A stretch of DNA of 56,631 nucleotides from Methanocorpusculum sp. UBA424. GTDB taxonomy: Archaea; Halobacteriota; Methanomicrobia; Methanomicrobiales; Methanocorpusculaceae. Numbering within the stretch: the first letter of the stretch is position 1; each line of letters starts with the position of its first letter. The stretch spans positions 1-56,631 of the forward strand of contig DAHC01000006.1 in assembly GCA_002498375.1 (NCBI GenBank), written 5' to 3'. This document shows, piece after piece, positions 1 to 8,078 of this stretch. Under the pieces are notes generated by a model. That model saw only the letters and a list, made by a program, of their open reading frames with translations, was not told the origin of the DNA and did not search any database. A program made the position numbers and the translations under genes.

Positions 1-81
1 ACGAACACCGCATATGATCCAGTTTCCAGAACGCCGGAATACAAAGTCTGTGCTGTGAAAGTTACCAAACAGGAGGCCTAA
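1..81 (+). CDS. fdhA: Formate dehydrogenase alpha subunit, C-terminal end (partial)
   Basis: The first 81 bases read as one open frame of 26 codons ending in TAA at 79-81. The peptide contains NTAYDPVSRTPEYKVCAV, which is typical of the extreme C-terminus of methanogen FdhA, the molybdopterin/tungstopterin catalytic subunit of F420-dependent formate dehydrogenase. It lies directly before fdhB, and the fdhB Shine-Dalgarno sequence (AGGAGG, 71-76) is inside its last codons, so the two are translationally linked. The rest of the gene is upstream of the window, so catalytic residues cannot be checked. Assignment rests on this short tail plus its neighbour. Confidence 0.8.
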   Translation, partial: TNTAYDPVSRTPEYKVCAVKVTKQEA

Positions 82-82
82 A

Positions 83-1294
83 ATGTCAGCGAAAGGCGAT
101 ATGTGCTATGCATGGACAAAAGATGCAGGGATCAAAGGAGAATGCGGAGGAGCAGTTACATCACTGCTGAAATATGCACTCCAAAATCACATCGTTGACG
201 CCGTCCTCACGGTAAAGAAAGGTGTTGATATCTACGACCCGCAGCCGGCATTCATCACTGATCCAAAAGAGCTTGACGCATGTGCAGGATCCCTCCACTG
301 CGGTACGCTGCTTCTGCCCAAACTCATTATGAAATATCTCGATGGGGCAAAGGACATGAAAGTCGCCGTTACCGTCAAGGGATGCGATGCAAAAGCAATG
401 TACGAACTTGCCAAACGCGGTAAGATCAACATGGACAACATCTTCATGATCGGTCTGAACTGCGGTGGTTCAGTAACGCCGTTTACTGCACGTACTATGA
501 TCCTTGAGAAATACGGCATCAACCCAGATGACGTTGTCAAGGAAGAGATCGACAAAGGACAGTTCATCGTCATGCTCAAAGACGGAACCCACAAAGGTAT
601 TTCGATCGACGAGCTGGAAGAAGAAGGCGTCGGCCGCCGTCTGAACTGTCAGCGCTGCGAAACCAAGATCCCCCGTCAGGCAGACATTGCCTGCGGAAAC
701 TGGGGTGTCTTCGGCGAGAAAGCCGGCAAGGCAACCTTTGTTGAGATCTGCTCCGAGAAAGGTGCAAAGGTCTTCGACGGTGCGGTAAAGGCCGGCATTA
801 TCGACACCTGCGCACCCGAGGCAAAAGGTCTTGAGATCCGCGGCAAGATCGAAAACGTCATGGTCAAGATGGGTAAGAAGAACCAGAAGAAACAGTTCGA
901 TGCCCTTGGCTATGGTGCAGAACGTCTTGAATTCATGCAGAAGGAATCGTCACGCTGTATCAAATGCTACACGTGCATTGAAGCCTGCCCAATCTGCTCC
1001 TGTAAAGACTGCATGACGAAAGATCCAAACTTCGTTATACCTGGACGCATCCCGCCAAACTTCATGTTCCACATGATCCGCTATGCGCATGTTGCTCCGT
1101 CCTGTATCAACTGCGGCCAGTGTCAGGAACTCTGTCCGATGGACATTCCAAATGCGCTCTTCATGCACGCGATGCAGACCGAGATCCAGGAACTCATCGG
1201 CGCTCAAAAACCAGGATACGACATGACACAGTCGCCTCTTGCCTACTCTGAAGACAAGAAAGACAGCGGATTTGTCTTCATCAAGATGCCGTAA
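83..1294 (+). CDS. fdhB: F420-dependent formate dehydrogenase beta subunit
   Basis: This 403-aa protein belongs to the FrhB/FdhB family, which passes electrons between iron-sulfur clusters, FAD and coenzyme F420. Paired with FdhA it oxidises formate to CO2 and reduces F420 in the cytoplasm. The N-terminal half has the family's CGGAV start (residues 21-25) and the VKGCDAKA and GLNCGGS motifs. A mid-protein CQRCETK motif lies near residue 189. Two ferredoxin-like Cys clusters follow at C292/295/298/302 and C341/344/347/351. The start at 83 has a perfect AGGAGG six bases upstream. A close paralogue (412 aa) lies at 37291-38529. Length is normal for the family. Confidence 0.95.
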   Translation: MSAKGDMCYAWTKDAGIKGECGGAVTSLLKYALQNHIVDAVLTVKKGVDIYDPQPAFITDPKELDACAGSLHCGTLLLPKLIMKYLDGAKDMKVAVTVKGCDAKAMYELAKRGKINMDNIFMIGLNCGGSVTPFTARTMILEKYGINPDDVVKEEIDKGQFIVMLKDGTHKGISIDELEEEGVGRRLNCQRCETKIPRQADIACGNWGVFGEKAGKATFVEICSEKGAKVFDGAVKAGIIDTCAPEAKGLEIRGKIENVMVKMGKKNQKKQFDALGYGAERLEFMQKESSRCIKCYTCIEACPICSCKDCMTKDPNFVIPGRIPPNFMFHMIRYAHVAPSCINCGQCQELCPMDIPNALFMHAMQTEIQELIGAQKPGYDMTQSPLAYSEDKKDSGFVFIKMP

Positions 1295-1337
1295 TAAACG
1301 AATTTACCATCCGATTAATGATACTAGAGAACAAAGA

Positions 1338-1370
1338 GGTGTGAAATCCACACCGATCAACCCCTTTTTT
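1338..1370 (+). terminator. Terminator after fdhAB
   Basis: A 6-bp inverted repeat, GGTGTG (1338-1343) and CACACC (1349-1354) with a five-base loop, is followed by CCCCTTTTTT ending at 1370. It sits 43 bases after the fdhB stop and before convergent genes, so it probably ends the fdh transcript. Confidence 0.5.
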
Positions 1371-1483
1371 AGAACAAACATCTATCGGAACGTTCTGTGA
1401 CCGGCGGTTATAAAATAACAGCTAAAAATAGCGCAACTTCAACTGCAAAATTTGATGAAAAAAGATAATAAGCGGGTGACCGC

Positions 1484-2146
1484 CTACATCTGATAGTATT
1501 CCTGAGGCGTGACGCTGATAACAGAGGTATTGCCGAGATTCAGTATCTCACCGCATTTGTAGGGAACCGGCGTGTGGAAGATCGGTCCGCCGACGGTGAC
1601 CGTATGGTACTCGCCGTTCTCCCCGCATACATCGACCCCCAACTCCTTCATGAATGCGACCATCTCATGATCCAGAACTTTTCCGAGGATCTCTTTTGGA
1701 AGATCAGCATTCCGGACACACTTTATCACGCACTGATACCCAAGATCGATGAGTTCTTTCGTATTTTCCTCTCTGTTTCGATGCCAGAGCGGGTAATAGG
1801 GAATAAGTCCTGCGGCCTTGCATCTCGCCATGCCCCATTCCATGTGCTCTTCGATATCGATATCCCCGAAGACACAGAGCTCGGCACCGAGTTCCTTTCC
1901 ACGGCGAAGCCCTTCCTCAAGTTCGAGATGATACTCCTCCCCGCCCGACACGCATTTGATCAGCGGTATCTGGAGAGATTCGGATATTTGGTCAAGCAGA
2001 TCCAAATCGACTCCATGGAACCAGGAGAGTTTTTCATCTTTGTTCACCATGACAACCAATCCAACCGGCGTATGTCCGGCGGCGATCATCTTGTGGAGAG
2101 AAAGCGTGCTGTCTTTTCCACAGCTGTAGGAGATAACGAACTTCAT
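1484..2146 (-). CDS. DUF71/COG2102 ATP pyrophosphatase, B12-associated type
   Basis: The 220-aa protein has the PP-loop variant SCGKDST near residue 8 and the overall fold of the diphthine-ammonia ligase (Dph6) family, which uses ATP to make an amide by adenylation. Published comparative genomics split this family into a diphthamide group and a group linked to B12 salvage. Here the gene overlaps by four bases a CobQ-like gene and lies close to cobalamin genes, so the B12-type role is favoured by inference. The actual substrate is not shown by sequence. A diphthamide role remains possible. Length is normal for an archaeal single-domain member. Confidence 0.75.
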   Translation of the reverse strand: MKFVISYSCGKDSTLSLHKMIAAGHTPVGLVVMVNKDEKLSWFHGVDLDLLDQISESLQIPLIKCVSGGEEYHLELEEGLRRGKELGAELCVFGDIDIEEHMEWGMARCKAAGLIPYYPLWHRNREENTKELIDLGYQCVIKCVRNADLPKEILGKVLDHEMVAFMKELGVDVCGENGEYHTVTVGGPIFHTPVPYKCGEILNLGNTSVISVTPQEYYQM

Positions 2147-2976
2147 TGTTTTTCCTCCAGGATCCGGTATATCGCATCCATGTCGATTGATTCCCGCAGA
2201 GCATCGGCGAGAAGATCAAGCTGGCGTTCGCGGTAGGCTTTATCTTCAAGCAGACTGTTGTCACGGGGAATCGGACCGGGAATATCCTCTTCCTGAAGAT
2301 GGATGTCAAGTTTCGGCACGATACCGAGAACCGGGACGCCGGTCAGATCGGTGAGCCGGCTCGGACCAGCACCCAGGTGTTTTGCGTCGCCGCTGAGCCG
2401 GTTGATCACAAAACCGCGGACCAGCTTTTTTGCCGCATCATCGAAGAGACCGAAAGTCCCATACAGGGAAGCAAATACGCCGCCGCGTTCTATGTCGCCG
2501 ACGATTATGACCGGAGCCCTGATCTCTTTCGCAAAACCCATGTTGGAGATGTCTCGATCCATGAGGTTGAGTTCTGCTGCCGCTCCCGCTCCTTCGATGA
2601 TGATGGTGTCATACTCTTCCTCGAGACTACGGAACGCTGAAAGAACTTCGGGCATCAGCTGAACCATCTCTCCATACTTTTTGATGCCGGGAACAGGTTT
2701 TCCTCTGATACACACCTCAGTCCCGACGCCGCACGGTTTGACGAGAACGGGATTCATTCGTCCGTCCGGTTCTATTCCCGCCGCTTCGGCTTGGACCGCC
2801 TGTCCGATCCCGATTCGGTCGCCGGATTTGGTGACATATACCGCTGAAGCGAGGTTCTGCGGTTTGAACGGAGCGACACGGTGCCCGTCCTGAGCCAGGA
2901 TCCGGCAAAGACCGGCGGTCAGGGTGGTTTTTCCGACGTTGGACGTTGTCCCCTGTATCATGAGTGTTTTTGCCAT
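2143..2976 (-). CDS. CobQ/CbiP-like amidotransferase lacking the glutaminase domain
   Basis: This 277-aa protein matches the N-terminal ATP-binding half of cobyric acid synthase (CobQ/CbiP). It has an IQGTTSNVGKTTLTAGL P-loop, FKPQNLA, the QAVQAEAAG and MNPVLVKP motifs, and a VIIVGDIERGGVFASL block. Full-length CbiP is about 480-500 aa and ends in a class-I glutamine amidotransferase domain with a Cys-His-Glu triad. That half is absent; the protein stops at LEEKQ. The ATG at 2976 is preferred over an in-frame TTG at 2988 because GGAG lies six bases upstream of it. The stop overlaps the DUF71 start (ATGA). Whether it is a real ammonia-using enzyme or a paralogue with a new role is unknown. Confidence 0.8.
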   Translation of the reverse strand: MAKTLMIQGTTSNVGKTTLTAGLCRILAQDGHRVAPFKPQNLASAVYVTKSGDRIGIGQAVQAEAAGIEPDGRMNPVLVKPCGVGTEVCIRGKPVPGIKKYGEMVQLMPEVLSAFRSLEEEYDTIIIEGAGAAAELNLMDRDISNMGFAKEIRAPVIIVGDIERGGVFASLYGTFGLFDDAAKKLVRGFVINRLSGDAKHLGAGPSRLTDLTGVPVLGIVPKLDIHLQEEDIPGPIPRDNSLLEDKAYRERQLDLLADALRESIDMDAIYRILEEKQ

Positions 2977-3124
2977 TTCTGTCTCCAAATTTGACTGATA
3001 ATGATTGGATACAAATAGTATTGCTTTACTACTAAATATTTTTATTAGTTATGTTTGTGGATATGGAAAAAGAGCCGATCGATCGCTTCGGTGCTGCACT
3101 CTGCAAAAAAGAGAATTATCTGTC

Positions 3125-3706
3125 TTACTTTCTTAAACAGGGAATACAGACATGTTTTCCGTCGATCACCGGAGCCAGTCCCTCGGCGACCTGTTCACCG
3201 CAGACGGAACAGATCACATTATTATATATCCGTGCATGGCCCGGGAGGGGTTCGGTTGCCTCTTTAACAAGAAACATATTCGCGGCCGGTGTTTTGAGAA
3301 TATTCTCGATCCATTCATGGGAGAGGGTATGGAACCGGTCAATTTCTTCTTGCGTTGCCTTTCCTGAGAATACTTTTGGACGAAGTTCCGCCATCTCCGG
3401 ATTTACAGGCATGCACTCAGGATTCGCAACCAGACGGATCGAGGTGTCATTGTCGCGCCGGTAAAAGGAGAAGGCATTCTTTCCCCAGTTGTTGATAAAC
3501 AGATTACCTTTTCCTGCAGTGCAGCCAAGCACTGCCTGGATCGCGTCGACCGTGCAGGAATCCGTTTCCGTGATACAGACTACTTCTTCGTCCTCGGAGA
3601 AGGAGAGTCCGAGTTTTTCGACGGCAAGCTCACAGGCTTTGTATCCCAGGGCAAGTCCCCCGCAGGTATGTCCGTGGAAAGCAACAGCTTCGTTATAATC
3701 TTTCAT
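3125..3706 (-). CDS. fmdE: FmdE-family protein (formylmethanofuran dehydrogenase subunit E-like)
   Basis: The 193-aa product begins with the FmdE domain: FHGHTCGGLALGYKA (residues 9-23), a TDSCTVDAIQ segment and GCTAGKGNL, which supply Cys and His metal ligands. A C-terminal zinc-ribbon-like CSVCGE...CIPC motif follows, as in many archaeal FmdE proteins. FmdE was first found co-purifying with molybdenum formylmethanofuran dehydrogenase in methanogens, but its exact function is unclear. It is not next to fmd/fwd catalytic subunits here. The gene is on the minus strand upstream of the CobQ-like/DUF71 pair with a 148-base gap, so it is probably a separate unit. Confidence 0.85.
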   Translation of the reverse strand: MKDYNEAVAFHGHTCGGLALGYKACELAVEKLGLSFSEDEEVVCITETDSCTVDAIQAVLGCTAGKGNLFINNWGKNAFSFYRRDNDTSIRLVANPECMPVNPEMAELRPKVFSGKATQEEIDRFHTLSHEWIENILKTPAANMFLVKEATEPLPGHARIYNNVICSVCGEQVAEGLAPVIDGKHVCIPCLRK

Positions 3707-3790
3707 ATTAATAAGTTACATCTTACCCAATATAAATATCATACTAAATAATTTGTTGTGTGCTTCGAAAGCAGACGAAATGGAAATACA

Positions 3791-3799
3791 TATTATATA
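3791..3799 (+). promoter_or_regulatory. TATA box for the metal/corrinoid ABC operon
   Basis: TATTATATA lies about 30 bases before the ATG at 3829, the usual archaeal TATA distance for a leaderless or short-leader transcript. The whole 3720-3828 stretch is AT-rich. No clear operator dyad was found. Confidence 0.45.
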
Positions 3800-3828
3800 G
3801 TGTGACTAATCAATTATTTGATAATACT

Positions 3829-4959
3829 ATGAAGAAATTATTTACTGTACTTTTACTGCTTGCTCTGACTCTCGCATGTGTGTCTGCAGGCTGCGTAAGT
3901 ACTGCTGAAGAAACTGGTGATGGGACCATCACCATAACCGACTCTGGCGGCAGAGTGGTCGTTGTTCCCGACAATCCAGAAAGGATCGCCGTCAGCGGCT
4001 CGGGTTCGACACGTTACTTTGCCTATCTTAACGTGACTGACCGCCTGGTTGCTATCGATTATCAGGACAGTAATCTTCTTGTTCGTGACGGAGAAACACG
4101 GCCGTATATGATCGCTCATCCGGAAATCAAAGAACTCCCTGCTCTTGGAACTGCAAAAGGCGTAGTTGATGCAGAGAAACTTCTTTCAATCAATCCCGAT
4201 ATTTTGTTCATGGCGGGATACAGTGATACTGCAATCCAGTCCGCAAACGAGATTCAGGAGAAAACCGGGATTCCCGTAGTCCTTTTCTACTCTGGAGATT
4301 ATGTTACGAACGGTGACAAAGTTGCCTCGTCTCTAAGAATGATCGGTAAAATTCTCCACGCTGATGAACGTGCCGAGGCAGTCATTCAATACTTTGCCGA
4401 TGTGCGTACTGACTTAGAAACCCGGACCGCGGGTATTTCCGATGCGGATAAACCAACCGTTTATGTCGGCGGCATCTCCTACAGCGGGGCACATGGAATC
4501 GACGGGACTGACCCGACGTATTATCCATTTACTGTCCTTCATACAAAGAATGTGGCCTCAGTAATGAACGCGACAACGAGCACCGGATACGCGGCAGTCT
4601 CGAAGGAACAGATCCTTTCATGGGATGCAGACATCATCTTTGTTGACCTCAATACAATGGAGGCCGCCGGAGGAGGAGGCATATATGAACTCCAGACCGA
4701 CCCGTCCTATCAGGAACTGACCGCAGTCAAAACCGGCGAAGTGTATGCGGTCAATCCCCACACCTCGATGGGTACAAATCACGAAACGAGTATGGCAAAC
4801 GCCTACTATATCGGAACGATTCTCTACCCGGAACAGTTTGCCGACATTGATCCAGCAGCAAAAGCTGATGAAATCTACACATTCGTTGACGGAGCTCCTG
4901 TCTATGAACAGCTGAAAGCAAACATGAAAGGACTCTCCTACACGAAACTCGTGTTGTAA
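3829..4959 (+). CDS. ABC transporter substrate-binding lipoprotein (BtuF/FecB type)
   Basis: A 376-aa extracytoplasmic binding protein. The start at 3829 gives a clean signal peptide (MKKLFTVLLLLALTLACVSAG) followed by a lipobox-like AGC, so it should be membrane-anchored. The mature part has the BtuF/FecB pattern: TDSGGRVVVVPDNPERI, then a 'where is the ligand' lobe with LLSINPDILF, and a second lobe with QILSWDADIIFVD and AVKTGEVYAVNP. It heads an operon with a FecCD permease and a His-rich ATPase. Ligand could be corrinoid, an iron complex, or a nickel/cobalt complex. The cobalamin neighbourhood and the His-rich ATPase argue for corrinoid or Co/Ni, but this is inference. Confidence 0.85.
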   Translation: MKKLFTVLLLLALTLACVSAGCVSTAEETGDGTITITDSGGRVVVVPDNPERIAVSGSGSTRYFAYLNVTDRLVAIDYQDSNLLVRDGETRPYMIAHPEIKELPALGTAKGVVDAEKLLSINPDILFMAGYSDTAIQSANEIQEKTGIPVVLFYSGDYVTNGDKVASSLRMIGKILHADERAEAVIQYFADVRTDLETRTAGISDADKPTVYVGGISYSGAHGIDGTDPTYYPFTVLHTKNVASVMNATTSTGYAAVSKEQILSWDADIIFVDLNTMEAAGGGGIYELQTDPSYQELTAVKTGEVYAVNPHTSMGTNHETSMANAYYIGTILYPEQFADIDPAAKADEIYTFVDGAPVYEQLKANMKGLSYTKLVL

Positions 4960-5136
4960 CTATGATGAGTAAGATCATCCCTTTATTTTTCACAGGCTGT
5001 TTCGTGACCGAATTTAGTTCGTCTGCAGGATCTTCCAGTCTGCCGGATGCGGATAACGGAAAAATCACCATGACCGGGTCATCTTTCTATGAAAAGGCGA
5101 TCGTCTCTGCTGTCTGGATCTGTTGGAGAAATACGT

Positions 5137-5562
5137 ATGTCTGACCTATCAATGAACTGTGTCCCGATCGGTTTTGTCTCATCACCGTATAAAATACGGG
5201 GAGATGCGCCAAAACAGGGGAGACTCACCGATGAAGTGAGCATCATCACACTCGACCCGACCTATATGGACGCAGCAGAGGGACTTTCTATCGGCGATGA
5301 TCTGTTTGTCATATGCTGGTTTGACCGGTCTGACAGGACGGTTTTGCAGTCGCGAAGATTCGGCGAGGAGAAGAATCCTCTCCGCGGCGTATTTTCGACC
5401 CGTTCCCCGAATCGCCCCAATCCTATTGCTTTGACCCTTGTAAAACTTGTGCATATCGAGGGCGGCCTTCTTACCGTCAAAGGGCTCGAAGCGTTAGACC
5501 AAACGCCCGTCGTGGATATAAAACCCTATTCACTGTCGATCGATACCCCAAGAAATGACTAA
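5137..5562 (+). CDS. TrmO-like SAM-dependent methyltransferase (first copy)
   Basis: The 141-aa protein is a UPF0066/TrmO (YaeB, VirR) family member. In bacteria TrmO methylates N6-threonylcarbamoyladenosine-37 of tRNA-Thr using SAM. Family motifs are PIGFVSSPY near the N-terminus, FVICWFDRSDR, and GVFSTRSPNRPNPIALT followed by GLEALDQTPVVDIKPY. The ATG at 5137 is chosen because GGAG lies eight bases upstream and the homology begins right after it. The gene sits between a binding-protein gene and its permease, four bases before the latter. A second copy lies at 7546. Such placement suggests a role linked to metal or corrinoid uptake rather than tRNA, but that is inference. Confidence 0.8.
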   Translation: MSDLSMNCVPIGFVSSPYKIRGDAPKQGRLTDEVSIITLDPTYMDAAEGLSIGDDLFVICWFDRSDRTVLQSRRFGEEKNPLRGVFSTRSPNRPNPIALTLVKLVHIEGGLLTVKGLEALDQTPVVDIKPYSLSIDTPRND

Positions 5563-5565
5563 ACC

Positions 5566-6633
5566 ATGACAAAAGAAGATACACAGCCCAGATCCTACAC
5601 AGCCTATATCGGGAAAAAAATCACTGTGATCCTGATCAGTGTTCTGTTCGTAGTGATGATGTTTTTCATTTCCGTCTCTGTTGGAGCTGTCAGTATCCCG
5701 ATCCCGGATATTATCGGAACCATTTTTGGCGGAGCAGGAACAAGCCTTTATGAAAGGATCATCTGGAACATCCGCATCCCCCAGGCATTGACTGCGATCG
5801 TCGCGGGAGCGGGTTTGGCGATCGCGGGCGTAACTATGCAGTCTGTTCTGCGTAATCCGCTTGCATCCCCCTTTACGCTCGGCCTTTCCAATGCGGCAGC
5901 ATTCGGCGCGGCGGTAGGCATCCTTCTTTTCGGAGCGGGAACGACCGGAAGCAGCATCGCCGACGCGGTGGTAATAAACAATCCATATCTGACAACGTTA
6001 TCGGCATTTGTTTTTTCCATTCTGACCACCGTGATCATCCTCTTGATCGCTAAGATCCGCGGGGCGACCCCTGAGACGATGGTGCTTGCGGGAGTGGCGA
6101 TCAGTTCTCTGTTCACTGCAGGCCTGATGGCGATACAGTATTTTGTTGATGATACACGCCTTGCCTCCATCGTTTTCTGGCAGTTTGGGGATGTATCGCG
6201 TGCCAGCTGGTTTGAACTTGGCCTGATCTCTCTGATCGTTCTGATCTGTGCGGTGTATATCTTTTACAAACGCTGGGATTACAATGCGATCGATGCAGGA
6301 GAAGAAACGGCCAAAGGATTGGGCGTTAATGTAGGGCGGACCAGGCTGATCGGCATGATCGCCGCATCCATGATCAGTGCGGTCATTGTGTCCTTTCTCG
6401 GCATTATCGGATTTGTCGGCCTGGTCTGTCCACACATGATGCGCAGGATCGTCGGTGATGATCACCGGTTTTTGATCCCGGCAAGTATCGTCTGCGGTTC
6501 TCTTCTCCTTCTGGTCTCAGACACGGTTGCCCGAACGATGATCGCTCCGCATGTCCTCCCGGTTGCGGTCTTGACTTCATTTTTAGGCGCTCCTGTATTC
6601 ATCTATCTTATTATCAGGGGGAGGCGGATGTGA
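5566..6633 (+). CDS. ABC transporter permease, FecCD/BtuC family
   Basis: A 355-aa integral membrane protein with about ten predicted helices and the BtuC/FecCD hallmarks: RIPQALTAIVAGAGLAIAG, the QSVLRNPLASPFTLG motif near residue 95, and the cytoplasmic coupling segment GFVGLVCPHMMRRIVG near residue 280. It moves the ligand delivered by the binding lipoprotein encoded upstream. Its stop overlaps the GTG start of the ATPase gene by four bases, so the two are made together. Length is normal for the family. Confidence 0.92.
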   Translation: MTKEDTQPRSYTAYIGKKITVILISVLFVVMMFFISVSVGAVSIPIPDIIGTIFGGAGTSLYERIIWNIRIPQALTAIVAGAGLAIAGVTMQSVLRNPLASPFTLGLSNAAAFGAAVGILLFGAGTTGSSIADAVVINNPYLTTLSAFVFSILTTVIILLIAKIRGATPETMVLAGVAISSLFTAGLMAIQYFVDDTRLASIVFWQFGDVSRASWFELGLISLIVLICAVYIFYKRWDYNAIDAGEETAKGLGVNVGRTRLIGMIAASMISAVIVSFLGIIGFVGLVCPHMMRRIVGDDHRFLIPASIVCGSLLLLVSDTVARTMIAPHVLPVAVLTSFLGAPVFIYLIIRGRRM

Positions 6634-7511
6634 CCGGGGATCATTTAGACGAAGAGCTTCACAACCATCCCCACAGGCATGGGGATGGTGTGATCCATAC
6701 CCACCCTCACTCGCATAAACATGCTCACGAACATCACAATGGCGGCAACGGGACCGCGATCCTGACTGTAAACGGTGTTGATTTTGAGTACCGCACCACG
6801 AAAGTTCTGGAAAAAATTGATGTCGGTGTGGCTCAGGGCGAGATCCTCGCGATACTCGGTCCAAATGGTGTTGGAAAATCCACACTGCTCAAATGCATGA
6901 ATATGATCCTTAGACCAAAGACCGGCACGATCATGATCGATGAACATGATCTGGGAAAAATGTCAGGCTCCGAGATCGCCAAAAAAGCAGGATATGTTGC
7001 CCAGAGAAATGAAGCGGCCCGTATGACCGTTTTTGATTCCGTTCTTCTGGGAAGAAAACCCCACATCGGTTGGAAGATAACCGAACATGATTACCAACTT
7101 GTGTATGATGCGCTTGAAAAGTTCGGGCTTTCTGAGATGCAGCTGAGGTATATCGATGAGATCTCCGGCGGCGAACTGCAGAGGGTCTGTCTCTGCCGTG
7201 CTATCGTTCAGGAACCCTCCGTTCTTCTGCTGGATGAACCGACCAGCGCTCTCGATCTTTCCCGGCAGATGGAGATCCTAAAACTTATTCGTCATGTGGT
7301 CGACCGTCACAACTGTGCAACGATTATGACCATGCATGATCTCAACCTTGCTTTGCGGTTTGCGGACCGGTTCGTTTTCATGAAAAACGGAGAGATCTAC
7401 GCGTCATGCGATAAATCCGGTGTGACCCCGCAGATAATCGAGGATGTGTACGGGATAAAAGTCGAAGTCATCCTGCATAATGAACTGCCTATTGTGGTGC
7501 CGTGTGAATAA
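6630..7511 (+). CDS. ABC transporter ATPase (BtuD/FepC type) with His-rich N-terminal extension
   Basis: The 293-aa protein has a Walker A GPNGVGKS (77-84), a signature SGGELQRV, a Walker B VLLLDEPTSALD and the switch His in MTMHD, so it is a complete nucleotide-binding subunit. Residues 11-36 form an unusual extension with 12 histidines alternating with other residues (HNHPHRH...HTHPHSHKHAHEHH). Such stretches bind Ni, Co or Zn. The GTG start overlaps the permease stop (GTGA). It powers the importer whose other subunits are encoded just upstream. The His-rich tail may sense or store cytoplasmic metal; that is inference. Confidence 0.92.
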   Translation: MTGDHLDEELHNHPHRHGDGVIHTHPHSHKHAHEHHNGGNGTAILTVNGVDFEYRTTKVLEKIDVGVAQGEILAILGPNGVGKSTLLKCMNMILRPKTGTIMIDEHDLGKMSGSEIAKKAGYVAQRNEAARMTVFDSVLLGRKPHIGWKITEHDYQLVYDALEKFGLSEMQLRYIDEISGGELQRVCLCRAIVQEPSVLLLDEPTSALDLSRQMEILKLIRHVVDRHNCATIMTMHDLNLALRFADRFVFMKNGEIYASCDKSGVTPQIIEDVYGIKVEVILHNELPIVVPCE

Positions 7512-7545
7512 CGATGATCATCTCTACAGACAAACAGGAGATTCA

Positions 7546-7983
7546 ATGACGCAAGAGTATGTATGCAGACCTATCGGCAAGGTGGTCTCCTCCTTCAAGG
7601 AGCGAAGTACCCCTCCGTTTACGGAAAGAAACACGGACCTTATCAGCAAAATCATTATCGATCCAATGTATATTCAGGGTCTTGAAAGACTTTCTGCCGG
7701 GAAAGAGATGTTTGTTCTTTGCTGGTTTGACCGCTCCGACCGCAGTGTTCTGCGTGTTCACCCGCGCGGTGACAGGAAAAATCCTCTCACAGGGGTGTTC
7801 AACACCCGGTCGCCGGACCGTCCAAACCCGGTGTCCCTGACTCTAGTCACCCTCGAGGATATACAGGAGAATATCCTCACCGTACGCGGTCTGGATGCTC
7901 TGGATACTACGCCGGTCATCGATATCAAGCCCTGTTCAACAAAGTCTCTCGAAGAAAAATTTCCCTGCGTGACAGAGACATGA
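7546..7983 (+). CDS. TrmO-like SAM-dependent methyltransferase (second copy)
   Basis: A 145-aa paralogue of the protein at 5137-5562, sharing FVLCWFDRSDRSVLRVH, GVFNTRSPDRPNPVSLT and GLDALDTTPVIDIKPC. The ATG at 7546 is chosen for an ACAGGAG Shine-Dalgarno at 7534-7540 and for matching the family's N-terminus (CRPIGKVVSSF). It is the last gene of the ABC importer cluster, 34 bases after the ATPase stop. Two TrmO-like genes bracketing a FecCD/BtuD pair is unusual. The copies differ in the variable N-terminal third, so they may act on different substrates. Confidence 0.8.
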   Translation: MTQEYVCRPIGKVVSSFKERSTPPFTERNTDLISKIIIDPMYIQGLERLSAGKEMFVLCWFDRSDRSVLRVHPRGDRKNPLTGVFNTRSPDRPNPVSLTLVTLEDIQENILTVRGLDALDTTPVIDIKPCSTKSLEEKFPCVTET

Positions 7984-8047
7984 ACGATTTTCCTCATGCC
8001 GATCCCAGGCGCGTCTCAGGTCAGACAATATAGATTTAAATCCAATT

Positions 8048-8055
8048 TATTTTAT
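8048..8055 (+). promoter_or_regulatory. TATA box for cbiX/cfbA
   Basis: TTATTTTA in the AT-rich stretch TTTATTTTATAG lies 24-31 bases before the ATG at 8079, so the transcript should be leaderless or nearly so. No Shine-Dalgarno precedes this ATG, which fits. Confidence 0.5.
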
Positions 8056-8078
8056 AGTGTGCGTGTCATAAATTAAGT

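Noticed and set aside
1574..2236. 220-codon frame opposite the DUF71 gene
   Set aside because: Mirror of a real gene with clear PP-loop motifs; no protein-like features of its own.
4962..5144. 60-codon frame between the binding-protein gene and the first TrmO gene
   Set aside because: Low-complexity Ser-rich product, no ribosome site, overlaps the trmO start by eight bases, no homology recognised. Could be a decayed gene but cannot be supported.
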